A stretch of 64,000 nucleotides of DNA from Gnetum montanum (Eukaryota > Streptophyta > Gnetopsida > Gnetales > Gnetaceae), in assembly GCA_015680685.1 (NCBI GenBank), contig MNCI01002224.1, forward strand, positions 19,379-83,378, written 5' to 3'. A program made the position numbers and the translations under genes. Positions 22,972 to 34,689 of the stretch are shown here, piece after piece (position 1 is the stretch's first letter; the number at the start of each line of letters is the position of its first letter). The notes under the pieces were generated by a model. The model searched no databases, was not told the origin of the DNA, and worked only from the letters and a program-made list of their open reading frames with translations.

Positions 22972-22976
22972 ATAAG
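22972..22976. repeat. Target-site duplication ATAAG, right
   Basis: Matches 13049-13053 exactly, and the copia gag reading resumes right after it. Confidence 0.95.
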
Positions 22977-23238
22977 GATTCAACAACAAATGCATTTCAA
23001 GAAAAATTTTAAAGGACATCTAATCAAAATCAAAATCAACATTAAAGATCCTCAAGAGGATCCTCATTTAGAGGATGTGGACACAATAGTGGCAAATCTA
23101 GAGGTAATTGTCATGGAAGATCAAATCAGACAAAGGAAGTTAAGAATTGTGATTTCTGTTGTACCAATATCCATAATACCCTTGAATATTGGTCAAGAAA
23201 GAAGTATGAAAAGAAGGGCAAAGCAAAAAGTGTAGAAC
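22977..23238 (+). pseudogene. Copia gag, second part with zinc knuckle
   Basis: Continuation of the gag interrupted at 13053. About 23148-23205 gives CDFCCTNIHNTLEYWSRKKY, a CCHC-type nucleocapsid knuckle in which the last Cys is Trp. Charged linker sequence (KDPQEDPHLED) precedes it in another frame, so frameshifts are present. Confidence 0.75.
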
Positions 23239-25600
23239 ATGAAGATCAGAACAAGGATCAATAAAGATGAAAAATTGTTTTATATTGAAAAGGAGGAAGA
23301 TCAACTTTTAATCCCTACAAAGGTACTAGATGCTAGAAACAACAACAATATTTGGTATGTTGATAGTGGGTGTAGAAATCACATGATAGGGAATAAGAAA
23401 TTATTATCAAGTTTAGAAAAATATGATGGAAAGGTAACTATAGGTAATCGAAAGAAGTTAACCACTATCAGGATTGGATCTCTTACCTTCATAACAACTC
23501 AAGGTAACAAATATGTTATTTCCTAGATCTACTTTGTTCTAGATCTTTCAAAGACCTTATTAAGTGTGGGGAAATTATTTCACAATGGGTATCATGTTGA
23601 ATTTGAAAAATATGTTTGTAAAATCTCTAAGGCTAATGATGATAAAGGTGTTTCCATTATCCCTATTAGCAAGAATCAGATGTACAAGTTGCAGGTGCGA
23701 AAGGATGCTCATTGTCTCACTATCATAGGAGACACAACATGGTTATGACATACTCAATTAGGACATGTCAACCTTGGCTCAATGGACCACATGCAAAAAG
23801 GAGAAACTATAAGAGGTATGCCAAAATTTTCTTTGCTAGGTAATCATGATTGTGGCATATATTAACTAGAAAACATTACAAGGTTGCCATTTCCTAGAAA
23901 AGAACATAGATCTCAAGAAAAATTAGATCTAGTTCATATGGATTTATGCAGTCCCATGCAAACATTGAGCCCAAGAAAAAGATTATATATGTTGATCATA
24001 ATGGAAGAATTTTCAAGATTTTCTTCGAGTTATTTTATGAAATTAAAAGATCAAACATTGGATTTTTTTAAAGAGTTCAAGATGGAAGTACAAAAACAAA
24101 GTGGAAATACCATTAAAAAATTAGACAAATTGTGGTGGTGACTTTTTATCAAATGAGTTTGATGAATTTTGCAAGAAAAATGTGATTATTCATCAAACTA
24201 CAACATCATTTACTCAACAAAATGGAATAGCAAAGAGGAAAAATAGAATTGTGGTTGAATGGCAAGGTGTTTGCTTCAAATGTCACATTTAGAAAATAAT
24301 TTTTGGGTAGAATCATGTGCAACAACAATTTACATTCTAATTAGGGTGCCATCAAGGTCAACTCAAGATAAACATTTTAAAATTTAAAATGGTATGGATA
24401 TTCTCCCTATATTTCTCATTTTAAAATTTTTGGTTCACCCGTCTATGTTCGAATTCCAATACAAAACAAATAAATTTAGATCAAAAGAAAATGAAATGCT
24501 TGTTTATTAAGTACTATGCCAACACCAAAGGTTATAGATGTTATGATTTAGAAAATAGAAACGTAGTTGATTCTTGTCATGTGACTTTTATGGAGGCAAC
24601 GTTACAATATTTAAAAAGTGGCTATGTCACACCAAAAGGAAAATTATTTGAATAAGAATATTTTCCATTGGGATTACCTATTCATCATTCAACGAACCAA
24701 GCAAGAATAATGAGTTAGGTAATGCATCATCTAATCATCCTGTCCAACATTTTCTTCACAACTTCTTGGAAATGTAGCAATGCAGGCACCATTTCCACTA
24801 TTTGCTCAATCTAGCCATGGGTTTTTCACTTCTTTTCAGTGGAAACCATTATCCCAGCATTCAAAAATAATCCACAAAGCTACTAAACAATAATCTGCAT
24901 AATTAATACCATTTTATAGCTCATTTCCAATGTCATCCTTAACTTGCACAATTTTTCTACTCTACATCAGCATCCATATTCCAAATTCCAACAAAACCAA
25001 CTACCACATATCTCTCTACCATAGCAATATAACAATTCCAATTCACGTCTCCAACCATCCTAGCCACAATCATCATTGCAAATGATTTAAGCCACAAATA
25101 CAACCCACTCTTCCTTCTATCCATACAAAAACATTGGACATCACCAATCAAAAGTATCATGATCAAGCTCATTCCTTTTGTCTCAAGTGACTCTCATCAT
25201 CCATATTCAATGTTTGGGTCTAGTCCTCAGTGCCATCCATATTGGCATTTTTATGTTCCATTTACAACATCTGATAATTTTTTCACTTTAAGTTGCTAGT
25301 GTACTCCTCATTTTTTGGGATTAATGCCAACCATTTTTCTTTGTGCGAATACTCCACACTCAACAATAGCTCTTTCCAGTTCTTTGAACAATATGTTTCC
25401 CTTCACTCACCATAGTGGTTGTTCTTCATCCATTCTTCCCTCAACTTCCATTGCTTCCTCCATGATGTCTTCTAACTCTACACAATAGCAGATTTCATCC
25501 TCTTCCTAGGTGGCTACCTATCATCCAACTACCCAAATGTTGGATTTGAATTTTCATCAATGCATGACCTAGAGTCACTTTCAAGAGGACAATGCTCAGC
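23239..25600 (+). pseudogene. Copia protease and integrase remnant
   Basis: The protease has WYVDSGCRNHMIG with an intact D-S-G at 23362-23370. A GAG-pre-integrase block follows (HTQLGHVNLGSMDHM, about 23750-23795). The integrase core starts DLVHMDLCSPM (about 23925-23960), and the zone of the second Asp and third Glu (FLSNEFDEFCKKNV, TTSFTQQNGIAKRKN, about 24140-24250) is readable through frameshifts. The third acidic residue appears to be Lys (N-G-I-A-K-R), which would be inactivating. From about 24250 to 25700 only scattered similarity remains. Confidence 0.8.
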
Positions 25601-25661
25601 CAACCCAGGATGTGGTACCTACTGCAAATGCTCTCATCGCTATAATAGATGATAAAATTTT

Positions 25662-26126
25662 TGTGTTACTCACACTGATGAGGGGAAGTGATGGTCTTAT
25701 GGAACCATCTTCTATCACCATAGTGTAGGATGAACGCTAGACTGCTACCATGGAGAAAGAGCTACAAAAAATTAACAAAAATACCATTTGGATCCTTGTT
25801 CCTCATCCATGTGGTAAGCCAATTATTGGATTAAAATGGATCTTTAAAATCAAAATAAATCAATATGTTGTGGTGAAAAAATTAAAAGCTCACATGGTTG
25901 CCAAAGGATATCTCCAATAGAAAGGTAGAGATTTTGATGATATCTTTGTTTCTATTTTATGGATGGAATCTATGAGAATCTTTCTTGCTATTGCTACATA
26001 AGCTAGCCATGTGATTTATCAACTAAACGTGGCCTCAACATTTCTCAATGGATTTCTTAATGAAGAAGTTTACATGAGGCAAAAACCAAGTTTCATTGAT
26101 GAAGAAAGAGAAATCATGTTTACAAT
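25662..26126 (+). pseudogene. Copia reverse transcriptase, N-terminal part
   Basis: Typical copia RT order: ELQKINKNTIWILVPHP, GLKWIFKIK, KAHMVAKGYLQ, then QLNVASTFLNGFLNEEVYM ending at the N at 26127. Stops are present (after GYLQ and after AIAT). The whole 465-base block is repeated in reverse complement at 26572-27036. Confidence 0.9.
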
Positions 26127-26127
26127 N

Positions 26128-27036
26128 AAAACCGTAAATGAAGGATTGAAGGATGGGGATGTGTCATACTTGGTAAGTTTTGTATCAAGGGAGAGGTGTT
26201 TTTTAGGGATTACAATTAATCATGCCAAATTTCTCAATTAAGGATAATGCAAATTTGATTTGGCATATGGAATCTAATTTTGGTCTTTGGATAACTTGAA
26301 AATCCAAAAAAAATGACATCTTTCCTAGATCAAACATTTCAAATTCATTTTTCATGGAATTAAGAAAATTATTTCCAAATGTAGTTGTAGATGAAAAATA
26401 GGTTAAGTCATCTACATATTAACATACAAAAATGTAATAATCACAAGATAAATTTTTATATATAGTTGTTTGGAATTGAAGATTGGTGAAGCTTTCTTGC
26501 ATGAAGAATGCATGGATTTGAGCATACCAAGCACGTGGAGCTTGCTTGAGCCCATATAATGTTTTATGGGGATTGTAAACATGATTTCTCTTTCTTCATC
26601 AATGAAACTTGGTTTTTGCCTCATGTAAACTTCTTCATTAAGAAATCCATTGAGAAATGTTGAGGCCACGTTTAGTTGATAAATCACATGGCTAGCTTAT
26701 GTAGCAATAGCAAGAAAGATTCTCATAGATTCCATCCATAAAATAGAAACAAAGATATCATCAAAATCTCTACCTTTCTATTGGAGATATCCTTTGGCAA
26801 CCATGTGAGCTTTTAATTTTTTCACCACAACATATTGATTTATTTTGATTTTAAAGATCCATTTTAATCCAATAATTGGCTTACCACATGGATGAGGAAC
26901 AAGGATCCAAATGGTATTTTTGTTAATTTTTTGTAGCTCTTTCTCCATGGTAGCAGTCTAGCGTTCATCCTACACTATGGTGATAGAAGATGGTTCCATA
27001 AGACCATCACTTCCCCTCATCAGTGTGAGTAACACA
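26128..27036 (-). pseudogene. Copia RT, same segment plus C-terminal part, on a reversed fragment
   Basis: On - it repeats the RT start of 25662-26126 and continues without a break through KHYMGSSKLHVLG, the catalytic YVDD (about 26407-26418) followed by LTYF, then MKNEFEMFDLGKM and FGMINCNP, all in copia order. The natural continuation of the + strand RT is therefore encoded on - here. The simplest reading is that this fragment between the two N bases was placed backwards. Confidence 0.9.
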
Positions 27037-27037
27037 N

Positions 27038-27357
27038 AATTAGATAGATCTCATCTATAAATCTATATTAAATAAGATGAGATTATATTCATGTAATTCC
27101 TATCTAATCCCATGTTTAGTTTATCCTCTATTATGAAGATCCTTAAATGAAATGATAAGGATCATTCCCATGATTTCCTACATTCATGCTTATCTCTCCA
27201 AATCTATTCTTGGGAGATCAAGGCCTATATAATTGTAGCAGCACATATTCATTCATAAGAGAATTTAAGAGAGTTTTACAAGAGTGTATTTGTTCTAACT
27301 AAGTTCTTTATTTCCTTTTAGCTTAGATAATAGATCTAGGGCCCTTTAGATTCTTCA
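27038..27357 (+). repeat. Copia 3' LTR (left end at N)
   Basis: Pairs with 12101-12376; shared end GGGCCCTTTAGATTCTTCA. It extends about 40 bases further left than the 5' LTR piece, to the N at 27037. Confidence 0.85.
27225..27232 (+). promoter_or_regulatory. Copia LTR TATA box (3' LTR)
   Basis: CTATATAA at the same position as in the 5' LTR. Confidence 0.5.
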
Positions 27358-28900
27358 AATACATGGTCTCTATGGCCATTATAGCCAAGCAAAAATATCT
27401 ACAACAATGATTCAACTAAAATGACAAAACAAGGCCCATTAGTGGATAAAAAATTAGCCATGGAAAGAGGAATATCATCATCATCAATATCAATTCTAAT
27501 TACCATTGTAGCCTAGGGCTTGTGAATAAAGGAAAAATAATGAACATTAGAACATGATAGTATCAAGATCACAATCACAACATAACAAAAAAATAACATT
27601 TGACCTATTAATACTCAATTAAAAACTAAGTAAAAAATTCAAGCTATTGAAAACCAATATACAACATACAAATAACCTTCAGAAGACAAAAAACACTCAT
27701 AAAAAAATACCAAAAATAAACCAACGTGGCCTATACAAGATTGGGAGGCTTGTAGTTTTAACAGCTGAAACTATAACTATAAGGGGTAGTTCACACAAAC
27801 AAAAAATGATAAAATTTTATGCAAATTTTTTCCCTAAGTCTAGGAATTGCATATGCACAAATTTTAATAAAAATGTTACATCAATGTTGCAATTATAGGC
27901 ATAGAAAAAATTAATGCAACAACCCATGGCCACTTTGAAATTTTTGAGGAAACCCCAGTCTATAGGAAAATAGCTGAAGTAAAAGTATTGGGAAAAATAT
28001 GAAAAACTTTCAAAAAATTTCAAATTGATGCCAAACCCTCCGAGATAACCTTAGGCATCCCCAAGAAGTTAAGACATTAGCAAATAAAAGCCATTCCAAG
28101 TGTCAAAACTACCCAATTTCATAGGGGTAAAATAGTAAAAAACTAAAAGCCCACCATGCATTGACTTACAAGAAAATTTGTAAAAAATTAACCGTGAGTC
28201 AAAAATTAGTGACACTATTTTGACGAGAAAGCAAAAAACAACAATCCCATGGCCCCAAAAGCCAAATATTATCTTCCTTTTTCTTATAAAGAAAATGGAA
28301 AGTTGATGTTGCTTCTTTGGTGAAAAACAACATAAACCACATAAAACTAGGCAAAAAAATTCATAACTCAATATAGACATGCCCTAAGGCTAAAAAATGT
28401 ATTACACACATAACAATAACCCAAAAATAACATCCAAACCATTTAAATAAAAAATTCATGTAACCTACAAGCTTGGACCATACAAAATGCCTAGGTTCTA
28501 GGCTAGAAGCTCATAAAAATGGCTAGGAAAGAGGTACTTGATAGTCATTTTGGATGAACCTTCTTCAATGATGGGCCAAGGCAACTGAGAAATCCATTTA
28601 GAGCAATGTTTTCTTCCTCTAGGGTAGGATTTTATCTTGAAGAGCCTCTTCTCTTTAACATCTTTAGTAGGTAAACTCCAAAACCTTTAATCTTCTTCAC
28701 CTCTTCATAACTATGTTGCCTCTAATAATGCTAAGAGTTGATGGGAATGGAGTAAAGAATGATTAAAAAGCCTTGATGCTAAGTGTTTCTTATGACAATT
28801 GGACAAGAAAGAATGGTTTGAGTGAAATTTTAATGAATGGCTTGAGTGAAATTTTAATGTGGAAATCCTTCTAAAACTTATGCATTGGAAATATAAACAC
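27358..28900. other. Unassigned AT-rich region
   Basis: No recognisable gene or element end. Short ORFs here (for example 28069-28380 on -) are hydrophobic, low-complexity and unconvincing. A direct duplication of about 25 bases (GGTTTGAGTGAAATTTTAAT and GGCTTGAGTGAAATTTTAAT) lies at 28814-28858. It may be the flank of the Tat-like element that follows. Confidence 0.5.
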
Positions 28901-29279
28901 CTTGTCCAAAACACCCACACAACTCTCACATAACTTCATGTTTACAATTGGAAAGTGGGAGCTATGCTAGGTTAGTGGGAAATTAATGCTTAAAAATAAT
29001 TCAAATTTGGATGGGCCCCACTAGGTTCCTACTAAATAAATCAATAAAAATCCTAATATACTAGGATTTAAGCCTTTCTACAAGAACTACATTAGGGTTA
29101 ATTCCCTAAAAAGCCTTGGAATGGATTCCAAGCCTTAACCACTACCAAAACTCACCTTCTAGATGTCCATCTACAACATATTAAGGCCATTAAACCCTCA
29201 TACCAAAATTGGAAATTGGATGTTGACATTAGAAGTTCCCAAGCACTAAAGGAAGTCAAAACTCATAACAAAACAAGCT

Positions 29280-30850
29280 ATTTTTGGTAACTACACTAGC
29301 CAATGTAGTTCCAAGGGGGATGGAACTTTCCACCATTAATTATACTTTCAATCAACTTTCAAATGACCATGCTATGTCCCAAACCCTAGTTGAAGCCTCT
29401 GGTAGCTCCAAAACCTCTTAAAACCTCTCAGCAATTGTCAAAAACCATAAATTTTGGATGTTTCAACTACATTGGCCAGCATAGTCCCAGCATGGTTGGT
29501 AGGGGTATGACCATCAAAAGCTTCAAATGGCCTACAACTAGCATATCATAACCTTTACACATCCTTGGAGTCTTTAGTCATCCTAAAATGTTGAACAACC
29601 AAGCAAAAACAAGTCAAACCCCACTTTAACATTAGAACTACATTGGGGCACCCCAACTGCACTAACTAGCATTGTCCTAGCATAGTTGATTGAGGTTTGA
29701 CCATCAAATATCAAAAATGACCTTCAAAATGGCACATCCCAACCTTCACACCTTCCTACAATCTCTACTGATCCTAAACTACTAAACAATGAAATAACAA
29801 TCAATCAAAATACATTCCAAACTTAGAGTTATGTTGGGAAAGCCCCCAACTATGGTAGCTAATGTGGTCCTAGCATAGTTCTCATAAAAAATTTTAAAAA
29901 TAGTTTAATACCATGTTAAATTGACTTCCAAATGCATCATCTGAACCCCAGAATCTTACCAAAGCCATTAGAGATCACCAAACCCTAAAAACTAAGTCAA
30001 AAATAGCCAGAATCCATCATATCCCTTTCATTCATGTTGGGAGTACATTGGCCAGCATAGTCCAAGAGGGATAACCATATCTACACTCAAAAACCCACCA
30101 AAATTGATATTTTAAAGTCTAAAACCCTAGCCATGGGCATCAGTGACCCTAAGAACCCAAGAACTTGATTGACCCACCCCCAAAACTCACTAAAAATCAA
30201 AATTCAAGAGAAACTATGCTAGGGAAGGCTAGAGCCACATTGGCCAACATGGCTTTAGCATAGTTGAGGTTCCAAAATAGTTTTGCTAGTACCATAGTAC
30301 TCTAGATGGTTCAAAACTCAATTAGGAAAGCCTAGAATCTTGAAACCTTAAATCCTGCTTCAATTTGGACTTGTTTTGATCATTAAAATATCAAATTTTA
30401 TCCATCCATTCTAAGGGTACCGTCAACTACATTGGTTAGCATAGTCCAAGAGGGGATGGCTAAAAATTTCACGTCCATAAACCTATTTTTGCCTTTAGAT
30501 GACTATTTCAAAACCCTAATGCCCCTATGCTTCTATAGGAAGCTAATAAGACACAAACTTCAACCTTGGAACACCATGAATCCATTTTTCTCATGGAACT
30601 ATGTTGAGGCCATGCTAGCCAATGTAGTCCTAGTGTAGTTGGTAATTCTAACTAGCATTTGTGGCTTCCATAAGGTCAAATCAACATAAAATTTGGTTAA
30701 TCTTCACTCCTGATCCATTGCACTATCAATGTGAACCATCAAAATTCCAAAACTAACAATAATGAACCTAGAAATCCACATTTTAGTAAGAACCACACAA
30801 GAGCCTACCAAAGCCACACTAGCTATTTTAGTCTCCATGTAGCTCCAATG
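29280..30850 (+). repeat. Degenerate tandem array, about 190-bp period
   Basis: A motif like AACTACATTGGCCAGCATAGTCC recurs at about 29289, 29465, 29654, 29847, 30042, 30234, 30424, 30599 and 30812, spacings of 175-213 bases. Between the motifs each unit also has a CCCTAG/AACCCTA-type segment. The same array occurs in the opposite orientation at 55620-56940. Confidence 0.8.
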
Positions 30851-31069
30851 TAGTTGAAAAAATGGATCTCTTTTTTTCCTTCAAAAAACCATAAAATGAC
30901 CTTCCCATGTGCCCAAACTATGCCATCAACCCTATAGCCTTCCACCATGGTCTACCAATGCCTAAAACTAACAAAATGTAATCTTGATTAATCCATATTC
31001 ATCATGTTTTATCCCATGTCTCCCACCATGATAGTTTTGGCCTTGTTCCATTGTGTTTTGACTTGATTT

Positions 31070-31570
31070 GACCTTGATATGCATTATTGACCTTCGTTGC
31101 CCTAGCATTTGATGTCATTTAGCTTGATTTTCATCATTTACATACCATTTGGGCCTGTTCCACCCAAATGTTTCTATCATTTAGCATAATTTGATCCTAG
31201 TTGACTTGGTTTGGCATCAATTGATACGATTTGACATCAACATTACCTTGTTTGATCCTTTAGGAAATCATTTGAAAGGATTTGACCTCATTTGTCATCA
31301 TTTGACTATCATTGGGCTTTATTCCATGTAGTTGGTCTTTGATTTACTCAGCCTATCTTATCCCATCCCTTATGACCCTTGTTAACCATACTTTGACCTT
31401 ACTTGACATCATTTGATGGGATTTGACCCTCATCTAGCCTTCATTTGATGCTATTCTACCATAATTTGGCATTTATTTAACCTTTTTTGGCCTTTTTTTT
31501 ACCTTATTTTTTTTATCCTACCTCTTATAAACCTTTGTTGACCTTGTCTAAACCTTGTTTAACCATTGAT
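31070..31570 (+). repeat. CATTTGACC-rich degenerate short repeats
   Basis: Many interspersed copies of CATTTGACCTT, CATTTGATG and TTTGACATCA. A related GGTCAAA-rich zone is at 54990-55440 in the opposite orientation. Noncoding. Confidence 0.7.
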
Positions 31571-32553
31571 GAAACATGTGTTGATTTATTCATGCATTAT
31601 TTCTAGACTAGTTTACATTCCTTTTACATTATTTAACAATTTTATTACACAGGTGCCACTTGATATGCTTATGTTGACATGTAGGAATGAGCTAGGAGGA
31701 TCAGGAAGCAAATTCGACTAGACTAAAATCCAAAATGGGTTCCTCTCGTGATGTTGTTATACCAAGGTGACCTTATGTACCCAAACATTAAGCTTGAAAC
31801 CATTCTACTATACAACCATAACACCCTAAAGTAGCCTAATGACCATTAACCTTGAAGCCAAAAATATTACATGGAGGGTTTCTTAGTCAGAGTTTCCATC
31901 TAGACCATGATGGTGAGGAGAAAGCAATTGAAACTAAGTTCCTCACTAGAACTTAAACCTGATCAAGACAACATTAAACCCTTATTAGACAATAGTAAAG
32001 CCATCACATAACCCTGATTATATCTAACACTCACATGTTTGCTTGTTGCATTGTTTATCATTATTTATAGGTTGCAACAAATGACTAATGTTGATGACTC
32101 TAATGGTCTATGATAAGTGAGCCTGTACCTTGTTCATCTATCTCTCTTTGATTGGCACAAAAAATGCACTACAAATAACTTTGTAAATTAGATGCACATC
32201 ATACAGATCTCTCTATCATACACTGATAGTAGCCTATGCTGGCTTGTAGTCTATCTTTTTTTAATAGCATGTTTTCTATCTTTTCTTCTTGTCCTCTTGG
32301 ATTTGTGCTTGTAGTATGAAGCTTGGAAGTAACTACAAAGGTGCAACTCATTGCAATAGCAAGTTATCATATGACCTTGATGCATAAGATGTGTTAGCTT
32401 GTCCTACCATGCCAAGAGTACTTGTATTACATCATTACCATTATTCCTCCTTAATTCTAATTCCATATCCTAATTATGATCTTCCTTGCCCTAAATGACA
32501 ATGATGACCAATGTTTGATACTCATGCATTAAAACCATGTCATGTTTCCTTTG
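31571..32553 (+). other. Element D noncoding zone before the nested insertion
   Basis: No coding sequence seen. The integrase tail found in the related element (54627-54880) is missing here. From about 32265 (GCATGTTTTCTATC, then TTCTTGTCCTCTTGGA) the sequence runs parallel to 54440-54160 read on -, up to the insertion point at 32553. Confidence 0.6.
32549..32553. repeat. Target-site duplication CTTTG, left
   Basis: CTTTG before TGTGACATCCC; the same bases follow the right LTR at 37394-37398. Confidence 0.9.
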
Positions 32554-33123
32554 TGTGACATCCCATCCCCAGATGTCATGGCAAACATCAAATATACGAT
32601 ATATTATACATTATGAGTTAGAAAATATACCAATGTGAAATATAAGTGATATTCAGCATTATGTATAAAGGAAATAATAGAAAAAATGTAGAAAAGAGAA
32701 GAAAAGAATGCTTTATTGATATGGAAAGGTATATCTAGAGAGTGCTCTAAGAGAGTTCCTTGGGATTTTCCTCCTTTGGCATCTATCCCTTAGAGGCAAT
32801 CCAGCACTGCCACCATGGTTAAGCCTATAACCTAGCTAGAAGGGTGGGCCAGTCCCCTTCCTATCCCACTTCACTCAACTCTCGTTACTCACCTCTCTAG
32901 GCTTCATAACTCCATGCTAGCACAATCTCTAACCCCAAGTATAAATGCCTTAGGTCAAACCCCCAAAGGTTACCTCAAGAGACACATTCGTTATTACAAC
33001 ATGCCCTTTTGGATCTTAATCACAACTATCCTTTCAAGTCTTGTTAAGATAACGATAACATTTGTTATGAAGAGACACCATCTTCATTAGGCAACTACAT
33101 CATTTGGGAATGGGGATGTGACA
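32554..33123 (-). repeat. 3' LTR of the CCR4-carrying element
   Basis: 570 bases. On - the purine-rich CCTAAGGAAGGTAGAT lies just before it and could be the polypurine tract. Pairs with 36820-37393. Confidence 0.9.
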
Positions 33124-33579
33124 ATCTACCTTCCTTAGGTTTTTTTTGTCCCTAAACGAATCCATGTTCTCTATCTTCTTCTAGCTCTAATGCTTTCTTT
33201 CATGATCCTGTGCTCCAATAATTTTATTTCTCCTTTGATCTTGAAGTTGTTTCTTGCTTATTCTAAAAATAAGATATATGTGAAAAATATTATATGGAAA
33301 ATTACTTTCTTGATACTTACTTCATTTTCAAAGATAATAATAATAAGTGAATTAAATATCTACCAACTACCAATCACTAGTTCTAACTAGGATCACACAA
33401 TATGCAACTCATATTTGGTTATCCAAGTAAAGGTAGGGCAAATTCTTTATTCCCAACTTGTATTTCCTTAGATATTTTATTAATCTAATTGAAATATAAA
33501 TTAAGCAATGAATAAAATAATAAGATCATAAAATAAAAGTAAGAGTGAGATACTTCTTGATATTGATCAACCTTATGAA
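33124..33579. other. Interior of the element, no feature seen
   Basis: AT-rich sequence between the 3' LTR and the end of the CCR4-like copy. I see no protein or structured RNA here. Confidence 0.5.
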
Positions 33580-34680
33580 CTAATGGGAGTAACTGTAATT
33601 CTACCATAAGTGGTATGTGATCAGATGGTCTTATTCATGATGGCAAAGCTTGGTCTTAATTCTTCTCAACTCCTTCTTTAGAAATCAACTCTAATAACTT
33701 GGTAACTTGAAAGAATCAGGTATCATCCCAAATATAATCCAAAGTCTCAATGAAGAATGTTGTTGACCCATCTTCATTAATTATTGTAGAATAATTTGTA
33801 AACTGTGGTTCTTGATGAGTGTTATCCATCAACATCATCTGTTCTTGAATTCTAGAATTTGATATATCTACTGAAGATTCAAATTAAACAAAATATGCAC
33901 TGGCTAGTGGAATTTCATGCTGAATTTATGGAAACATCTTCTTCAAGTCAAGTTCATCTTCCAAAGATTCCTTTACATGTCCATATTTTAGAAATTGATA
34001 AATGCTACTTCCAACTTTTGCATTGAAGTCTTCACAAAGAATAAATGGAACTGGATTGGTACAACTTAGGAATAACTTGTTCTTCAAACTTTCTTCTATT
34101 TGCTTGATCAAATATGCTCCTTAACAAAGTCTAACATCTAAACATGTTGGTTTGGCAATTATATTTGTGTTAACCACACATACACATCTTCCTGATAGAT
34201 GAACTTTTAAAATCACTACTACGGCTATGTGATTTTTCCAAAATCTTAACTATTCTTTCTTTCCCATCACTTGAAGTTTTGGAATTTCGAAAATCATATT
34301 TTCTAAACTCTATTCAAATCTTTGTACAAATTCAAACTTGGCTTCTTTATAGAAGATTGCACAACCATCCATGTTGTAATTCCTATAATATGCTAATTTT
34401 TACAGCTCAAAAGAAGAACTTTCATAAAAACCTTTTTGCTTATAAATACCTTTGTATCCCATATTTTCAAAATCTAGTTGAAATTGATATAAAAAATTCC
34501 CATGGTAAGATTTCTTGTAAGCATAAGACATAGGCATCCAAATCTTTTAATTCTGCTAAGATACATGGGTATCGATATTCGTGCCAATCCAAGGCCCATG
34601 ATGGACATAGCAGATATTGTTTCTCACTCACTAGAGATCTTGCAAGCACTTTATGTGTTGCAACTTCATTCCTATTCTTG
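33580..34680 (-). pseudogene. Captured CCR4-type deadenylase (EEP nuclease) copy, broken
   Basis: CCR4 is the exonuclease of the CCR4-NOT complex that shortens mRNA poly(A) tails. On - the blocks run in family order through several frames: LLCPSWALDW, then VLCLQE with the metal-binding Glu (about 34533-34510), GYKGIYKQ, MDGCAIFYKEAKFEFV, NPVPFILCEDFNAKVGS with the D-x-N pair (34040-34020), LDYIWDD, LLELISKEGVEK and PSDHIPLMVE with the catalytic D-H (about 33625-33610). Frameshifts (one after LQEI) and stops kill it. Blocks join with no visible introns, so it most likely derives from an mRNA. The N-terminal leucine-rich part of some CCR4 proteins is absent. GDFN reads EDFN. Confidence 0.85.
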
Positions 34681-34689
34681 GATTCTTGT

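Larger units (their letters stand above)
12101..27357 (+). mobile_element. Ty1/copia element split by an Athila insertion
   Basis: LTR segments at 12101-12376 and 27038-27357 are clearly related and both end GGGCCCTTTAGATTCTTCA. Between them, on +, lie gag, the nested Athila element (13054-22971), the rest of gag, protease, integrase and RT in copia order (integrase before RT). Both LTRs are cut at their left edge by an N, so the LTR start and target duplication cannot be read. The RT end appears in a fragment that is backwards (26128-27036). Confidence 0.85.

Noticed and set aside
25662-27036. Large inverted repeat as a real hairpin or foldback element
   Set aside because: Arms end exactly at single N bases and the inner segment continues the RT on -, so an assembly misplacement explains it better.
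28069-28380. 103-codon hydrophobic ORF on - as a membrane protein gene
   Set aside because: AT-rich sequence with Phe/Leu/Cys bias, no recognisable domain, no support from neighbours.
33580-34680. Functional host CCR4 gene
   Set aside because: Frameshifts, several stops, no promoter or introns seen, and it is enclosed by LTRs.
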